Below, in pieces: positions 5,887 through 14,619 of a stretch of DNA of 39,620 bases. Each line of letters begins with the position of its first letter. Positions within the stretch are counted from its first letter, which is position 1. The notes beneath the pieces are model-generated. The model was not told where the DNA came from. It worked only from the letters and a program-made list of their open reading frames with translations, and did not search any database. The position numbers and the translations under genes are program-made. This DNA is from Prosthecobacter debontii (lineage in GTDB: Bacteria > Verrucomicrobiota > Verrucomicrobiia > Chthoniobacterales > Chthoniobacteraceae): positions 1 through 39,620 of the forward strand of contig CAMAUI010000034.1 of assembly GCA_945861385.1 (NCBI GenBank), read 5' to 3'.

Positions 5887-8800
5887 ATGAACTCCAGCCA
5901 TCCAACAATTTCTTTCCTCAGCACCGCGCGTCTCGCAGCCGCAATCCTCGTCGCGCCGATTTTCACGAGCCTGCTGCCCGCGCAGCAACTCTCGCCGGAC
6001 GACGCGGCGGCGGTGGTGCTGAATGCGGGGCGGCGGGCGTACAATGAAAAGCAGTTTCCCGCCGCGGCGGAGCGGTTCCGGGAGTTTCTGAAGGTCGCGC
6101 CGAATCACAAGGACGCGGCGGCGGGTCGCTACGGGCTGGGGCTGGCGCTGCTGGAGGCGGGCGATGTGAAGGGCGCGGTGGAAGCGCTCGTGCAGGCGGC
6201 GGGCGCGGAGTTTCCGGAGCGGCCGCTGGCGCTGTATTTCGCGGGCGCGGCGCATCGGCTCGCGGGGACGCAGGCGATGGCTCAGATCGCGGCGAAGCCG
6301 AATGAGGAGGCGGCGCTGCGGACCGCGGCGGCGGCGAGTTTCGGCGAGGCGGCGAAGTCTTTTCAGCAGGCGGCGGAGATGTTCACGGCGCGGTGGAAAA
6401 AGCCGGAGGGTGAGCCGCCGGCGGTGCTGCCGGTCGAGGGCGAGTGGCTGGTCCGCGCGCGGTGCGATCAGGCGGAGATGCTGCTGCGGACGGGCAGGGC
6501 GAAGGAGGCCGGCGATCTCGCGTGGACGGTGCTGAATGATCCCGCGTGGGCGAAGAGCCGCAACCGCCCGCTGGCGGCGTATCACTTCGGGCACGCGAGT
6601 TTTTTGCAGAAGGAATACGTCCTCGCCGGGCGTGAGCTGAGCCAGCTCGCGCCGTTCGCGCAGGAGTTTGGCGTGCATGCGCGCTATCTGCTCGCGCGCA
6701 CGCATCACCTCAGCGGCGAACTCGCGGAGGCGGGCGTGCAATACAAGGCGGTGCTCGCCGGTTACGAGGAGCGGAAGAAGGCGGCGCAGCCCGCGTTGCA
6801 AAATCCGGCGGCGCTCGTGCCGGAGCAGAAGGCCGCGCTGGAGGCGCTGCTGAATCAGCCGCCGCCGGAGCATGTGGAGCGCACGGAGTTTTACAGCGCG
6901 GTGCTCGCGTTCGACGAAGGGAAGCAGGCGGACGCGGCCACGATGTTCGCGGCGTTCGCGCAGAAGTATCCGAAGTCGCCGCTGCTCGCGGAGGCGCAGT
7001 TCCGCATCGGCGCGTGCAACGTGCAGCTCAAGAAATGGCCTGAGGCCAATGCCGCGCTCGACCCGCTGAAGGAGCATCCGCAGCTCGCCGACCAGGCGCT
7101 GACGTGGCTCGCCCGCGCGAAGATCGGCGCGGCTGATCCGGCGAAACCGGCGGAGTTTGATCCGGCGCTGACCGCCGCGCTCGACCTGCTGCGCCGTGCT
7201 TTGCAAAAGGTGCAGCCGCTCGCCGCCACCGATCCCGATGCGAAGCTCCGCCGCGCGGGCATCCTCATGGAACTCGCCGACACGGCCGTGCTCGCGAAGC
7301 AGTTTCCCGAGGCGGTGACGAACTACGATCTCGTCATCAACGAGAAGCTCGACCGCGCCGAGGAAGCCATGCAGCGGCAGGTCACGGTGCGGCATCTCGC
7401 CGGCCAGCATGCCGAGGCGGAAGCGGCGGCGGCGCGCTTCGAGCAGACGTATCCGGCGAGCACGCTGCTGCCGATGGTGCTATTCCGCGCGGCGGAGAGC
7501 GCCTACCTGCGCGCGGTGAAAACCGCCGACCTCAACCAGCAAAAGGCGGTGCTCGGCGAGGCCGTCACCCGCTACAAGCGCGTGGTGCGGAAGTATCCCG
7601 AATTCCCGCACATCAACACGGCGCGCCACGGCCTTGCGACCGCGCTCTACCGCCTCGGCAACTTCACCGAGGCCGCGCTCACTTTCGCCACCATCCCCGA
7701 CCCCGACCGCTCCGGCGATCTCGCCGACGCGTCGTATCTCCACGCCGATAGCCTGATGCGCGGTTTCCCGGCGGAAACCGACGACGCGATCCAGGCCGCG
7801 CGTTTCATCCAGCAGGCGGAGCAGGCGGCGAAGCTGCTTGAAGTTTTCACCGGCGCGCAGCCGCAAAGCCCGCAGGCCGCGGACGCGCTGCTCAAGCTCG
7901 GCTACTGCCAGCAGCGCATCGGCACGCTCCTCGCCGCGCCCGCCGACCGCACGAAAGCGTTCACCGCCGCGCGCGACACCTACGACAAGGCGATGAAGCT
8001 CACCGACAAGGAGCCCGTGCGCTCGGTCGCCGTCTTCGAGCTGGCGAAATGCCAGGCGCTCCTCGGCGATGCGGTCGCCTCCGCGGCTTCGTTCGCACAG
8101 TTCCAAAATGCGCCGCTCAACGCCACGCCGAACGCGCCGCTCGCACTGCTCCGGCTCTCGGTCCTCCTTCGCGCGCAGAACAAGGCGGCGGAGGCGGTGA
8201 ACATCATGACGGCGTGCCGCGCGCAGCACGAGGGCAGGCTCGCCGCCGATCTGGCGCGCGTGCACTGGGTGCCGATGATCCAATACGAACACGCCGTGGC
8301 GCTGAAGGAATCCGGCAAGCTGCCCGAGGCGCGCGCGCAGTTCGAAGCACTGGCGAAAGCCTTCCATGGCAAGCCAGAGGGGCTGAACGCCGAATGGCGC
8401 CTGAGCCAGTGCAAACGCGAGGAGACCGCCGCGCTCATCGCCACGGCGCGCACCGCCGCGGCCAACCCCGGCGTGAATCCCGAGCAGTTCGCCGCGGCTT
8501 TGAAAGCTCTCGAGACACAGACCGACACGCTGCGTGATTTCGCCGATGGCTTCCTCGTCCAGGCCGAGCAGCTCCGTCCGCTGGCGGGCGGCTCCGACGC
8601 GCATCTGCGCATGCTTTACGAGGCGGCGTGGTCCTTCCGCCTGATCTCGCATGTGGAAACTGAAACCGCGAAACTCATCGCGCAGCGCCCGCCCGTGGTC
8701 CCCGCGCCTGCCCCGGCGGGCACGCCCGCGAAAGCGCCCGTCGCAGCCCCGGCGCCCGCGCCCGTCGCTCGTCCGCCCGCGGAGAAACGCGCCGTCGAGG

Positions 8801-9660
8801 TTTACCAAAAGCTCATCGCAGTCGCGCCGGCATCGTCCGTGGCCACGCAGGCGCGCAGCGAACTGGCGGAGATTCTCACCGCCCGCGGCGACACCGACAC
8901 CGCCACCGAGCTGCTCACGGAATCGCTCCAGCACACACCCGCCGGGGAGATTCCCGGCCGCATCCGCCTCGGCCTCGCCGCCACGAATATCGCGCGGAAA
9001 GCTCCCGCGCAGGCGCTCGCAAACGTCCAACCGCTCCTCGCCACGCCCGACAGTCCCGACGGCATTGAGGCGCGCGCGGTCGTCGGCGAAGTGTTCATCC
9101 AGCAGCAGAACTGGCCCAAGGCCATCGAGCAGTTGCTGCCGTTCCGCGACGACGGAAAACTCCACAACATCGCCGGGGTGAGCGACCGCGCGGTGCTGCG
9201 CCTCGCTTTCGCCTACTCGCAGAGCGGCCAGTGGGACCCCGCGCGGCAGGCGCTGGAAATACTGCTGCAACGCTACCCGCAGAGCCCGTGGATCAACGAG
9301 GCGCGCTACGCCATCGGCTGGGTCTGGCAGACCCAGAAAAACTACGACAACGCCGTGGCGTCGTACACCGAAGTGACCAAGCGCACGACCGCGGAAATCG
9401 CGGCGAAGGCGCAGTTGCAGATCGGCCTGTGCCGGCTGGAGCAGAAGCGCTGGGAGGAAGCCGCCGCCGCACTCGTCGCGGTGACCGTGACCTACGCCTA
9501 CCCGGAGCTGGTCGCCGCCGCCCGCTGCGAAGCGGCCCGCGCGCATCTGGAACTTCTCAAGCCCGCCGAGGCGAAAAAGCAGTGGCAGCAGGTGCTCAAC
9601 GATCACCCGAAAAGCCAGTGGGCCGACGTGGCGCGGAAAGGTTTGGAGGGATTGAAATAG
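5887..9660 (+). CDS. Large exported TPR-repeat protein
   Basis: A 1257-residue protein with an N-terminal signal sequence (TARLAAAILVAPIFTSLLPA, then QQLSPDD). The rest is mostly helical tetratricopeptide units, for example AYNEKQFPAAAERFREFLKV near residue 50, YPEFPHINTARHGLATALYR, and a late run with YPQSPWINEARYAIGWVWQT. A Pro-Ala linker around residues 938-960 (PAPAPAGTPAKAPV) divides a long N-terminal array from a shorter C-terminal one. The architecture resembles YbgF/BamD-like and other envelope scaffold proteins but is far longer. The ATG at 5887 is chosen because it gives a clean signal peptide; an in-frame start at 5851 would add 12 residues ahead of it. Its stop is followed 2 bases later by the VCBS gene, so it heads the operon running to 20742. 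It is probably a periplasmic or outer-membrane-facing scaffold; partners are unknown. Confidence 0.85.
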   Translation: MNSSHPTISFLSTARLAAAILVAPIFTSLLPAQQLSPDDAAAVVLNAGRRAYNEKQFPAAAERFREFLKVAPNHKDAAAGRYGLGLALLEAGDVKGAVEALVQAAGAEFPERPLALYFAGAAHRLAGTQAMAQIAAKPNEEAALRTAAAASFGEAAKSFQQAAEMFTARWKKPEGEPPAVLPVEGEWLVRARCDQAEMLLRTGRAKEAGDLAWTVLNDPAWAKSRNRPLAAYHFGHASFLQKEYVLAGRELSQLAPFAQEFGVHARYLLARTHHLSGELAEAGVQYKAVLAGYEERKKAAQPALQNPAALVPEQKAALEALLNQPPPEHVERTEFYSAVLAFDEGKQADAATMFAAFAQKYPKSPLLAEAQFRIGACNVQLKKWPEANAALDPLKEHPQLADQALTWLARAKIGAADPAKPAEFDPALTAALDLLRRALQKVQPLAATDPDAKLRRAGILMELADTAVLAKQFPEAVTNYDLVINEKLDRAEEAMQRQVTVRHLAGQHAEAEAAAARFEQTYPASTLLPMVLFRAAESAYLRAVKTADLNQQKAVLGEAVTRYKRVVRKYPEFPHINTARHGLATALYRLGNFTEAALTFATIPDPDRSGDLADASYLHADSLMRGFPAETDDAIQAARFIQQAEQAAKLLEVFTGAQPQSPQAADALLKLGYCQQRIGTLLAAPADRTKAFTAARDTYDKAMKLTDKEPVRSVAVFELAKCQALLGDAVASAASFAQFQNAPLNATPNAPLALLRLSVLLRAQNKAAEAVNIMTACRAQHEGRLAADLARVHWVPMIQYEHAVALKESGKLPEARAQFEALAKAFHGKPEGLNAEWRLSQCKREETAALIATARTAAANPGVNPEQFAAALKALETQTDTLRDFADGFLVQAEQLRPLAGGSDAHLRMLYEAAWSFRLISHVETETAKLIAQRPPVVPAPAPAGTPAKAPVAAPAPAPVARPPAEKRAVEVYQKLIAVAPASSVATQARSELAEILTARGDTDTATELLTESLQHTPAGEIPGRIRLGLAATNIARKAPAQALANVQPLLATPDSPDGIEARAVVGEVFIQQQNWPKAIEQLLPFRDDGKLHNIAGVSDRAVLRLAFAYSQSGQWDPARQALEILLQRYPQSPWINEARYAIGWVWQTQKNYDNAVASYTEVTKRTTAEIAAKAQLQIGLCRLEQKRWEEAAAALVAVTVTYAYPELVAAARCEAARAHLELLKPAEAKKQWQQVLNDHPKSQWADVARKGLEGLK

Positions 9661-9662
9661 TC

Positions 9663-11414
9663 ATGCATCTCGCGAACACGATTTCCAAACAGCTCCGGCG
9701 TCTCGCCGCGCTCCTGCTCCTTCTCGCCTGCCTTTCCCTCCCCGCCCGCGCCTACGTCGAGGTTCCCTATTCCCTCGGCAGAGTGATCGCCGAATCCACG
9801 AACATCTTCGTCATTCGCGTCCAGAGTGTGGATCGCGCGGCAAACGTCATCACTTACTCCAAGGTCGCCGACCTCAAAGGCACGCACCCCACGCAGACGC
9901 TGAAGCACAACATCGGGCGCGGCGGTTTTCACCCGCGCGAATGGCAGACCATCATGGCGTGGGCCGAGGTCGGGCAGACCGCCGTGATGTTTCACAACGG
10001 CGGCTTGTCGGAGACCTGCATCAACGATTATTGGTATCAGTGTGGTGGAGGCGGCGAGGGGTGGAACATGGTTCACGCCGAGCCGTTTCTGCTGCGCAGC
10101 TTTGCCGGCAAACCGGAGAAGCTCATCGGCGTCGTGACGGCCATCCTCTCAGGGCAGGAGGTCATCGTCACCGCGATGGTGGATGGCGACAAAAACGCCA
10201 TTCAGATCCGGACCGCGCGCGTGCAGCGGATCAAGGCCAGCCTTGCGCTCCAGGACTACAACCCCGCGCGTGATTTCACCGGCTGGGGCGCTGAGGAAAT
10301 GCGCCAGCTCGCGGGCATGCCGGGCTTTCAGCAATACGCCGCGCTCAACCGCACCAGCCCCGGCGCGGCGGGCGTCGCTCCGGCGGATTTCGACGGCGAC
10401 GGCAAGCCAGACCTCTGCCTTTTCGGCAGCGCGAAAGTGGTGCTGCTGCAAAACGCGGGCGGCTCGTTCAATGAAGTCGCGCTGCCCGTGACCCATGGCG
10501 CGCGCGCGGCGTCGTGGGCCGACTACAACGGCGATGGCAAACCCGACCTGCTGCTCGCCACGCCGTCGGGCGCGCGGCTTTTCACCAACGCGGGCGCGGC
10601 CACTTTCAAGGACGACACCGCCAGCCTGCCGGTCGCAGCTTACAGCCATCTCACCGCCGCCGCGTGGCTCGACCAGAACGGCGACGGCAAACCCGACATT
10701 CTGCTCGCAGACGGCTTCAACGGGCTGCGCCTGCTGCTGAATGCGAGCGCCGCCGGTGCGCCGAAGTTCGAGGATGTCTCAGACAAAGTCGGGCTCGGGC
10801 GCGACGGCATCGCGAGCCGGCTGAAAGGCGACCGCCTCACGCTCGCCGACGTGGATGGCGACGGGCGCACCGACTTTCTCTACAGCGCCGGCAACGGCGT
10901 GCTCGTGCTGAACAGGAAGGAAGGTTTCGCCGAGGCGAAGGACTCCGGCCTCGCGTTTCGCGCCGGACAGATCACGCCCGTCTTCGGCGACTTCGACGGC
11001 GACAAAGCGCCCGACCTGTTCGTGCCGCAGACCGGCGGGAGCAAACTGTTTCGCAACGACGGCAAAGGCCGCTTCACCGACATCACCGCGAAGTCCGGCG
11101 CGCTCGCCGAGTTCACCGGCGACGCCACGTGCGCCGTGTGGACCGACTTCAACAACCGCGGCCAGCTCGACCTCGTCGTCGGCTGCCTGCGCGGCCCGAA
11201 CCGCTACTTCCGCCACACCGGCAACGGCACCTTCGCTGACGCCACCGAGGACATCGGCTTCCTCCAGCGCATCTTCAACACCCGCGCCCTCGCCGCGATT
11301 GACCTCAACAAAGACGGCGTGCTCGACATCATCCTCAACAACGAAGGCCAGGAATCCTCCGCCCTCATCGGCGACCCGCAGCGCCTGGTGGCACCGGCGG
11401 TGGCAAAGCAATGA
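9663..11414 (+). CDS. Secreted VCBS/FG-GAP repeat protein, seven repeats
   Basis: A 583-residue protein with a signal peptide (LRRLAALLLLLACLSLPARA). Residues of about 27-130 form a domain also found in the protein at 5277-5759. From about residue 240 there are seven calcium-loop repeats: DFDGDGKPD, DYNGDGKPD, DQNGDGKPD, DVDGDGRTD, DFDGDKAPD, DFNNRGQLD and DLNKDGVLD, spaced about 45-60 residues apart. Seven units fit a closed seven-bladed integrin-like propeller; the sixth lacks the usual acidic spacing and may not bind calcium. The start at 9663 lies 2 bases after the TPR gene stop, and its TGA overlaps an ATG at 11411. It is predicted to be extracytoplasmic. No catalytic motif was seen; it may bind ligand or protein partners with the neighbouring propellers. 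Confidence 0.88.
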   Translation: MHLANTISKQLRRLAALLLLLACLSLPARAYVEVPYSLGRVIAESTNIFVIRVQSVDRAANVITYSKVADLKGTHPTQTLKHNIGRGGFHPREWQTIMAWAEVGQTAVMFHNGGLSETCINDYWYQCGGGGEGWNMVHAEPFLLRSFAGKPEKLIGVVTAILSGQEVIVTAMVDGDKNAIQIRTARVQRIKASLALQDYNPARDFTGWGAEEMRQLAGMPGFQQYAALNRTSPGAAGVAPADFDGDGKPDLCLFGSAKVVLLQNAGGSFNEVALPVTHGARAASWADYNGDGKPDLLLATPSGARLFTNAGAATFKDDTASLPVAAYSHLTAAAWLDQNGDGKPDILLADGFNGLRLLLNASAAGAPKFEDVSDKVGLGRDGIASRLKGDRLTLADVDGDGRTDFLYSAGNGVLVLNRKEGFAEAKDSGLAFRAGQITPVFGDFDGDKAPDLFVPQTGGSKLFRNDGKGRFTDITAKSGALAEFTGDATCAVWTDFNNRGQLDLVVGCLRGPNRYFRHTGNGTFADATEDIGFLQRIFNTRALAAIDLNKDGVLDIILNNEGQESSALIGDPQRLVAPAVAKQ

Positions 11415-11500
11415 AACCGCCCGCTAATCCAAATCCAACGCAAAGCGAAGCGCCTGCTGCATGCGCGCCATCGCCTCACCGGGACGGGGGATCATCGAGT

Positions 11501-13558
11501 ATGTTCATCACTTGTCCGCGCATCGCCCTCGCCCTCATCGCCATTTTCCTCGGCATCCTCCCACCCGCCTCCGCCGACTGGACCACCAGCCGCGGCAACC
11601 TCCAGCGCACCGGAAACATTGACGCCCAGCCCGGCCCGAAAAAGCCGCGCGTGCTGTGGGCCTACAAGGCGGCGCAACACTTCATCGCTTCGCCGGTGCC
11701 GGACGCGGGCACGCTGTATCTCCCGGGGCTCGGCGCATTCAACACGCCGGCGTTTCACGCTTTCTCCATCGACGCCGACATCGCCGAGCGCGCGCTGTGG
11801 TCAAAGGCCGGGCCGTTCATCAAGCTCCCCTCCGTCTCCGCGCCCGCGGTAACCGGCGGCTTCGTGATTTTCGGCGACGGCATGCACCAGACCGACGGCG
11901 CGACGCTCTACTGCATCCGCGCGGAAAATGGCCGGCCCGTCTGGCAGTTTTCGGTGCCGGGAAAACTCGTCCACATGGAAGGCTCGCCGACCGTCGAGAA
12001 GGATCGCGTTTACATCGGCGCGGGCGACGCGGGCGTGATCTGCGTGGAGTTGAAAAAGCTCACGCTCGACGGCCAGGAATTGGATCCGGCGGCGGCGCAG
12101 AAACTCCTCGAAGCGCGCTGGGCCGAGCTGACTGCGAAGTATGCCGAGGCGAAAAAGAAGGACCCGGAATTTGCCATTCCGCCGACCGAGGACGCGCTGC
12201 CGAAGCCCGCGCCGAAGCTCGTCTGGCAGCAGGGCAAAGGCACGCTGCACGTGGATGCCCCGGTCGCGGTGGCCGGCGAGCGCGTGCTCGTGGCGTCGGC
12301 CTACATTGATGACGACAAGGTGGGCAAACGCGCGCTGGTCTGCCTCGCGGCGGGCGACGGCAAGGTGCTGTGGGAGGTGCCGCTCGAGGGAAAATACAAC
12401 CCGTGGGCCGGGCCGACCGTGACCGGCAACACGGTGCTCGCCGGCTGCAGCAGCATCCGCTTTGACCGCAAAGGAATCCCCACCGCGAAGGGCGAAGTGC
12501 TCGCGTTGAACATCGAGAACGGCCAGGTGCTCTGGCGCAAGGAACTGCCCGGAGGCGTGCTCTCGGCGGTCGCGGTGAGCGGCGATCTCGCGGTGGCCAC
12601 GGCCACCGATGGCACGGTGCGCGCGTGGGCCGTGACGAACGGCGCGGAGAAGTGGAGCTACAACGCGGGCGCACCGTTTTTCGCCGGACCGGCGGTCGCG
12701 GGCGGCAGCGTGTATGCCGCCGATCTCAAAGGCATCGTCCACGCGATCAGCCTCGCCGACGGCAAGGCGGAGTGGACTTTCAACGTCGCCACCGATCCCG
12801 CCGTGCAAGGGCCGGGCATGTTCTTCGGCTCGCCCGTCGTGCATGGCGGCGAACTTTTTCTCGCGACGACAAACATCGACGGCGACCAACCGAACCAGCC
12901 GTCGGTCGTGGTGTGTCTCTCCGACAAAGCGGCAGGCGCGACCGCGGCGAACGCCGTGATCACCGTGGACAAGGAGAACCGGCGGATCAGCATCCCGGCG
13001 AAAATCGCGCCGCGAAAACTGCCGAACCTCAAGGATGTCTATCCGCTGGAAGTGCTCGCCACTTTCCCCACCCCGCGCGGACAGAAGGCGCACGAAACCA
13101 TCGTGACCTTCGAGGCCAGACCGAGTGAGATCCACAAGGCGCTCGAACAGCTCGGCCTCAAACCCGGCAAGCCGGCCAAAGGCGAAAACGCCAACGCCAC
13201 CGGCCCCGAGGTGACCGTCGCGCTCGAACTGCCCGGCGTCGCCGGCAAGACGCGCCTCGTGCCCATCGAACCCGCGATGATTGACATACGCACGGGCAAA
13301 AAAATGCCGCCGCTGAAATGGCATTTCACCGGCTCGACCATCCGCCAGCCCGATCCCGAAAAACCCGCGAAGGTCTATGGCGCCGACCTCAGCGGCACGC
13401 TCGCCACGATCTATCCGGTGACGGATGAAACCGTCCTGCAATCGAATCTGACCCTCGCCGAGACCTCGCTCCTGCGGCTCGAAATCAACAGCAACGTCCT
13501 GCCCGCCGAAGGCACGCCGGTGACTTTGCGGATCGAAGTGAAAAGAACGTCCCAATGA
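11501..13558 (+). CDS. Exported PQQ-like beta-propeller protein
   Basis: A 685-residue protein with a signal peptide (MFITCPRIALALIAIFLGIL, cut near PASA). The mature protein opens DWTTSRGNLQRTGN, the common start of PQQ-like (BamB-type) propellers, followed by repeated blades with tryptophan-docking patterns: YCIRAENGRPVWQFSVPG, LVCLAAGDGKVLWEVPLEG, LALNIENGQVLWRKELPGG, AWAVTNGAEKWSYNAG and HAISLADGKAEWTFNVA. About 180 C-terminal residues form a separate non-propeller part. No cofactor-binding residues can be claimed, so it may be a structural propeller. Two starts are possible: ATG 11411 overlaps the previous stop (ATGA), while ATG 11501 gives a proper signal peptide and is preferred. Its TGA overlaps the lipoprotein ATG at 13555. 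It is paralogous to the propeller at 14620. Confidence 0.87.
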   Translation: MFITCPRIALALIAIFLGILPPASADWTTSRGNLQRTGNIDAQPGPKKPRVLWAYKAAQHFIASPVPDAGTLYLPGLGAFNTPAFHAFSIDADIAERALWSKAGPFIKLPSVSAPAVTGGFVIFGDGMHQTDGATLYCIRAENGRPVWQFSVPGKLVHMEGSPTVEKDRVYIGAGDAGVICVELKKLTLDGQELDPAAAQKLLEARWAELTAKYAEAKKKDPEFAIPPTEDALPKPAPKLVWQQGKGTLHVDAPVAVAGERVLVASAYIDDDKVGKRALVCLAAGDGKVLWEVPLEGKYNPWAGPTVTGNTVLAGCSSIRFDRKGIPTAKGEVLALNIENGQVLWRKELPGGVLSAVAVSGDLAVATATDGTVRAWAVTNGAEKWSYNAGAPFFAGPAVAGGSVYAADLKGIVHAISLADGKAEWTFNVATDPAVQGPGMFFGSPVVHGGELFLATTNIDGDQPNQPSVVVCLSDKAAGATAANAVITVDKENRRISIPAKIAPRKLPNLKDVYPLEVLATFPTPRGQKAHETIVTFEARPSEIHKALEQLGLKPGKPAKGENANATGPEVTVALELPGVAGKTRLVPIEPAMIDIRTGKKMPPLKWHFTGSTIRQPDPEKPAKVYGADLSGTLATIYPVTDETVLQSNLTLAETSLLRLEINSNVLPAEGTPVTLRIEVKRTSQ

Positions 13559-14289
13559 ACAGACGCCCCGCCCTTATCGCCATCATCGCCATGAGCCTCG
13601 CCGCGTGCGGTGACGCGGACAGCAAACCTGCCGTCGCGCTGGACGCAAAACCCGCCCCGGAGGCAAAACCCGCCACAGACGCAAAGCCCACCCCAGCCCC
13701 ACCTACGCTCAGTGAACTGCTGGAACCAACGCTCTCCGCGCCACCTCTCACCGCTGCCACTCCTTCCGCACAGTGGAATCCCGCCACCATATTTCCCGTG
13801 CCCTTCCGCCCGTGGCTGCCACCCGGGGAGTCACTGGAAAAGCCCCGCGTCGTTCCCGGCGATCAGCGCATGCCCAACACCGCGCCCTTTTCCCTCCCGA
13901 CAGCGCCTCTTCCCTCGCCGGACGTTGCGCTCCCCGCGCCGCTCGTGCTGCCCGCCACCGCCCGCGAATTTTTCATCGGGCCGAACCCCGCGCTCATCAC
14001 CGTCTGGATCGCCACCAGTCCCGCGCCGGAGATGCGCGGACGCCCGCCCGCCTGGGACCGCCCGCGGTTCGCGACCGACCCGACCGATGGCATCATCCGC
14101 ACCGCACCGCTCGCCACCCCCACCGGCCTGCGCGAAAAATCGCCGCCCTTCCTGCGCGTGTCGCTCCCCGATCCCTTCGAGCAAATCAACATCGCCGAAC
14201 TCCGCCCGCCGCCGCCCGAAACGGACGCGCCCGTCGCCTCGTTTTACCGCCCGCCGGTTTCGCTGCCCGTCGCTCCCGCGGCGAAATAG
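13555..14289 (+). CDS. Proline-rich lipoprotein, hypothetical
   Basis: A 244-residue protein. It begins MNRRPALIAIIAMSLAACGD, a type II signal peptide with lipobox LAAC (Cys18), so it should be lipidated and membrane-anchored. An Ala/Pro/Lys-rich stretch with repeated DAKP and AKPA elements follows (about residues 22-45), typical of a flexible spacer. The remainder is unusually rich in proline (FPVPFRPWLPPGESLEKP and ELRPPPPETDAPVASF) and I recognise no domain. It overlaps the preceding propeller gene by ATGA and is followed by the REP-like element. It may tether or space the propeller proteins at the membrane; this is inference from position only. Confidence 0.75.
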   Translation: MNRRPALIAIIAMSLAACGDADSKPAVALDAKPAPEAKPATDAKPTPAPPTLSELLEPTLSAPPLTAATPSAQWNPATIFPVPFRPWLPPGESLEKPRVVPGDQRMPNTAPFSLPTAPLPSPDVALPAPLVLPATAREFFIGPNPALITVWIATSPAPEMRGRPPAWDRPRFATDPTDGIIRTAPLATPTGLREKSPPFLRVSLPDPFEQINIAELRPPPPETDAPVASFYRPPVSLPVAPAAK

Positions 14290-14349
14290 CGGGCACAACG
14301 CCCGCCTCATCGTTGTGATGCAAAGCGGCACGAATGCGAGGCCAGTTCA

Positions 14350-14578
14350 TCGTCCCGAAGGGACAGCGGAAATTAGCCGGTGGTGGAGCGAGTCCGCGAG
14401 CGGGAACCACCGGGTCTCAGGGAAAGAAAGCATCCGCCCCGGAGGGGCGGCGGAATTCCCCCCGCAGGCTGGCTTCCATCGCCCCTCCGGGTCGAGAACC
14501 TCGGAACGACGCGATCCGGTGGTTGCGCTCGCGGACTCGCTCCACCACCGGCTAATTTCCGTAGTCCCTCCGGGACGA
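14350..14578. repeat. REP-like inverted doublet (BIME-type) inside the operon
   Basis: Two arms of about 63 bases, 14350-14413 and 14516-14578, are near-perfect reverse complements, including a run of more than 35 matching bases. Each arm contains its own hairpin with stem ccggtggt/accaccgg (14377-14384 with 14406-14413; 14516-14523 with 14544-14551). Between them is a further palindrome, ccgcccc-gga-ggggcgg (14434-14450), and a partial mate cgcccctccggg near 14480. Nested hairpins of this sort are typical of REP doublets moved by RAYT transposases. The 330-base gap 14290-14619 otherwise holds no gene. The open frame through it ahead of the next gene appears fortuitous. Confidence 0.85.
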
Positions 14579-14619
14579 CAGATTTCCTGCACATCAACTC
14601 ATCAGACCTGCCGCCTCGC

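Noticed and set aside
5671-9606. Very long open frames on the minus strand opposite the TPR gene (about 580 and 700 residues)
   Set aside because: They are Arg/Gly/Leu-rich, lie wholly opposite a gene with clear TPR repeats, and arise from the G+C-rich codon pattern of the plus strand.
11801-13555. Long minus-strand frame opposite the first PQQ-like propeller
   Set aside because: It shows no family pattern and is His/Arg-rich; the plus strand has a signal peptide and regular blade repeats.
14380-14619. In-frame extension of the second propeller through the REP element
   Set aside because: It would translate a nested inverted repeat as protein; the two membrane helices begin after the GTG at 14620.
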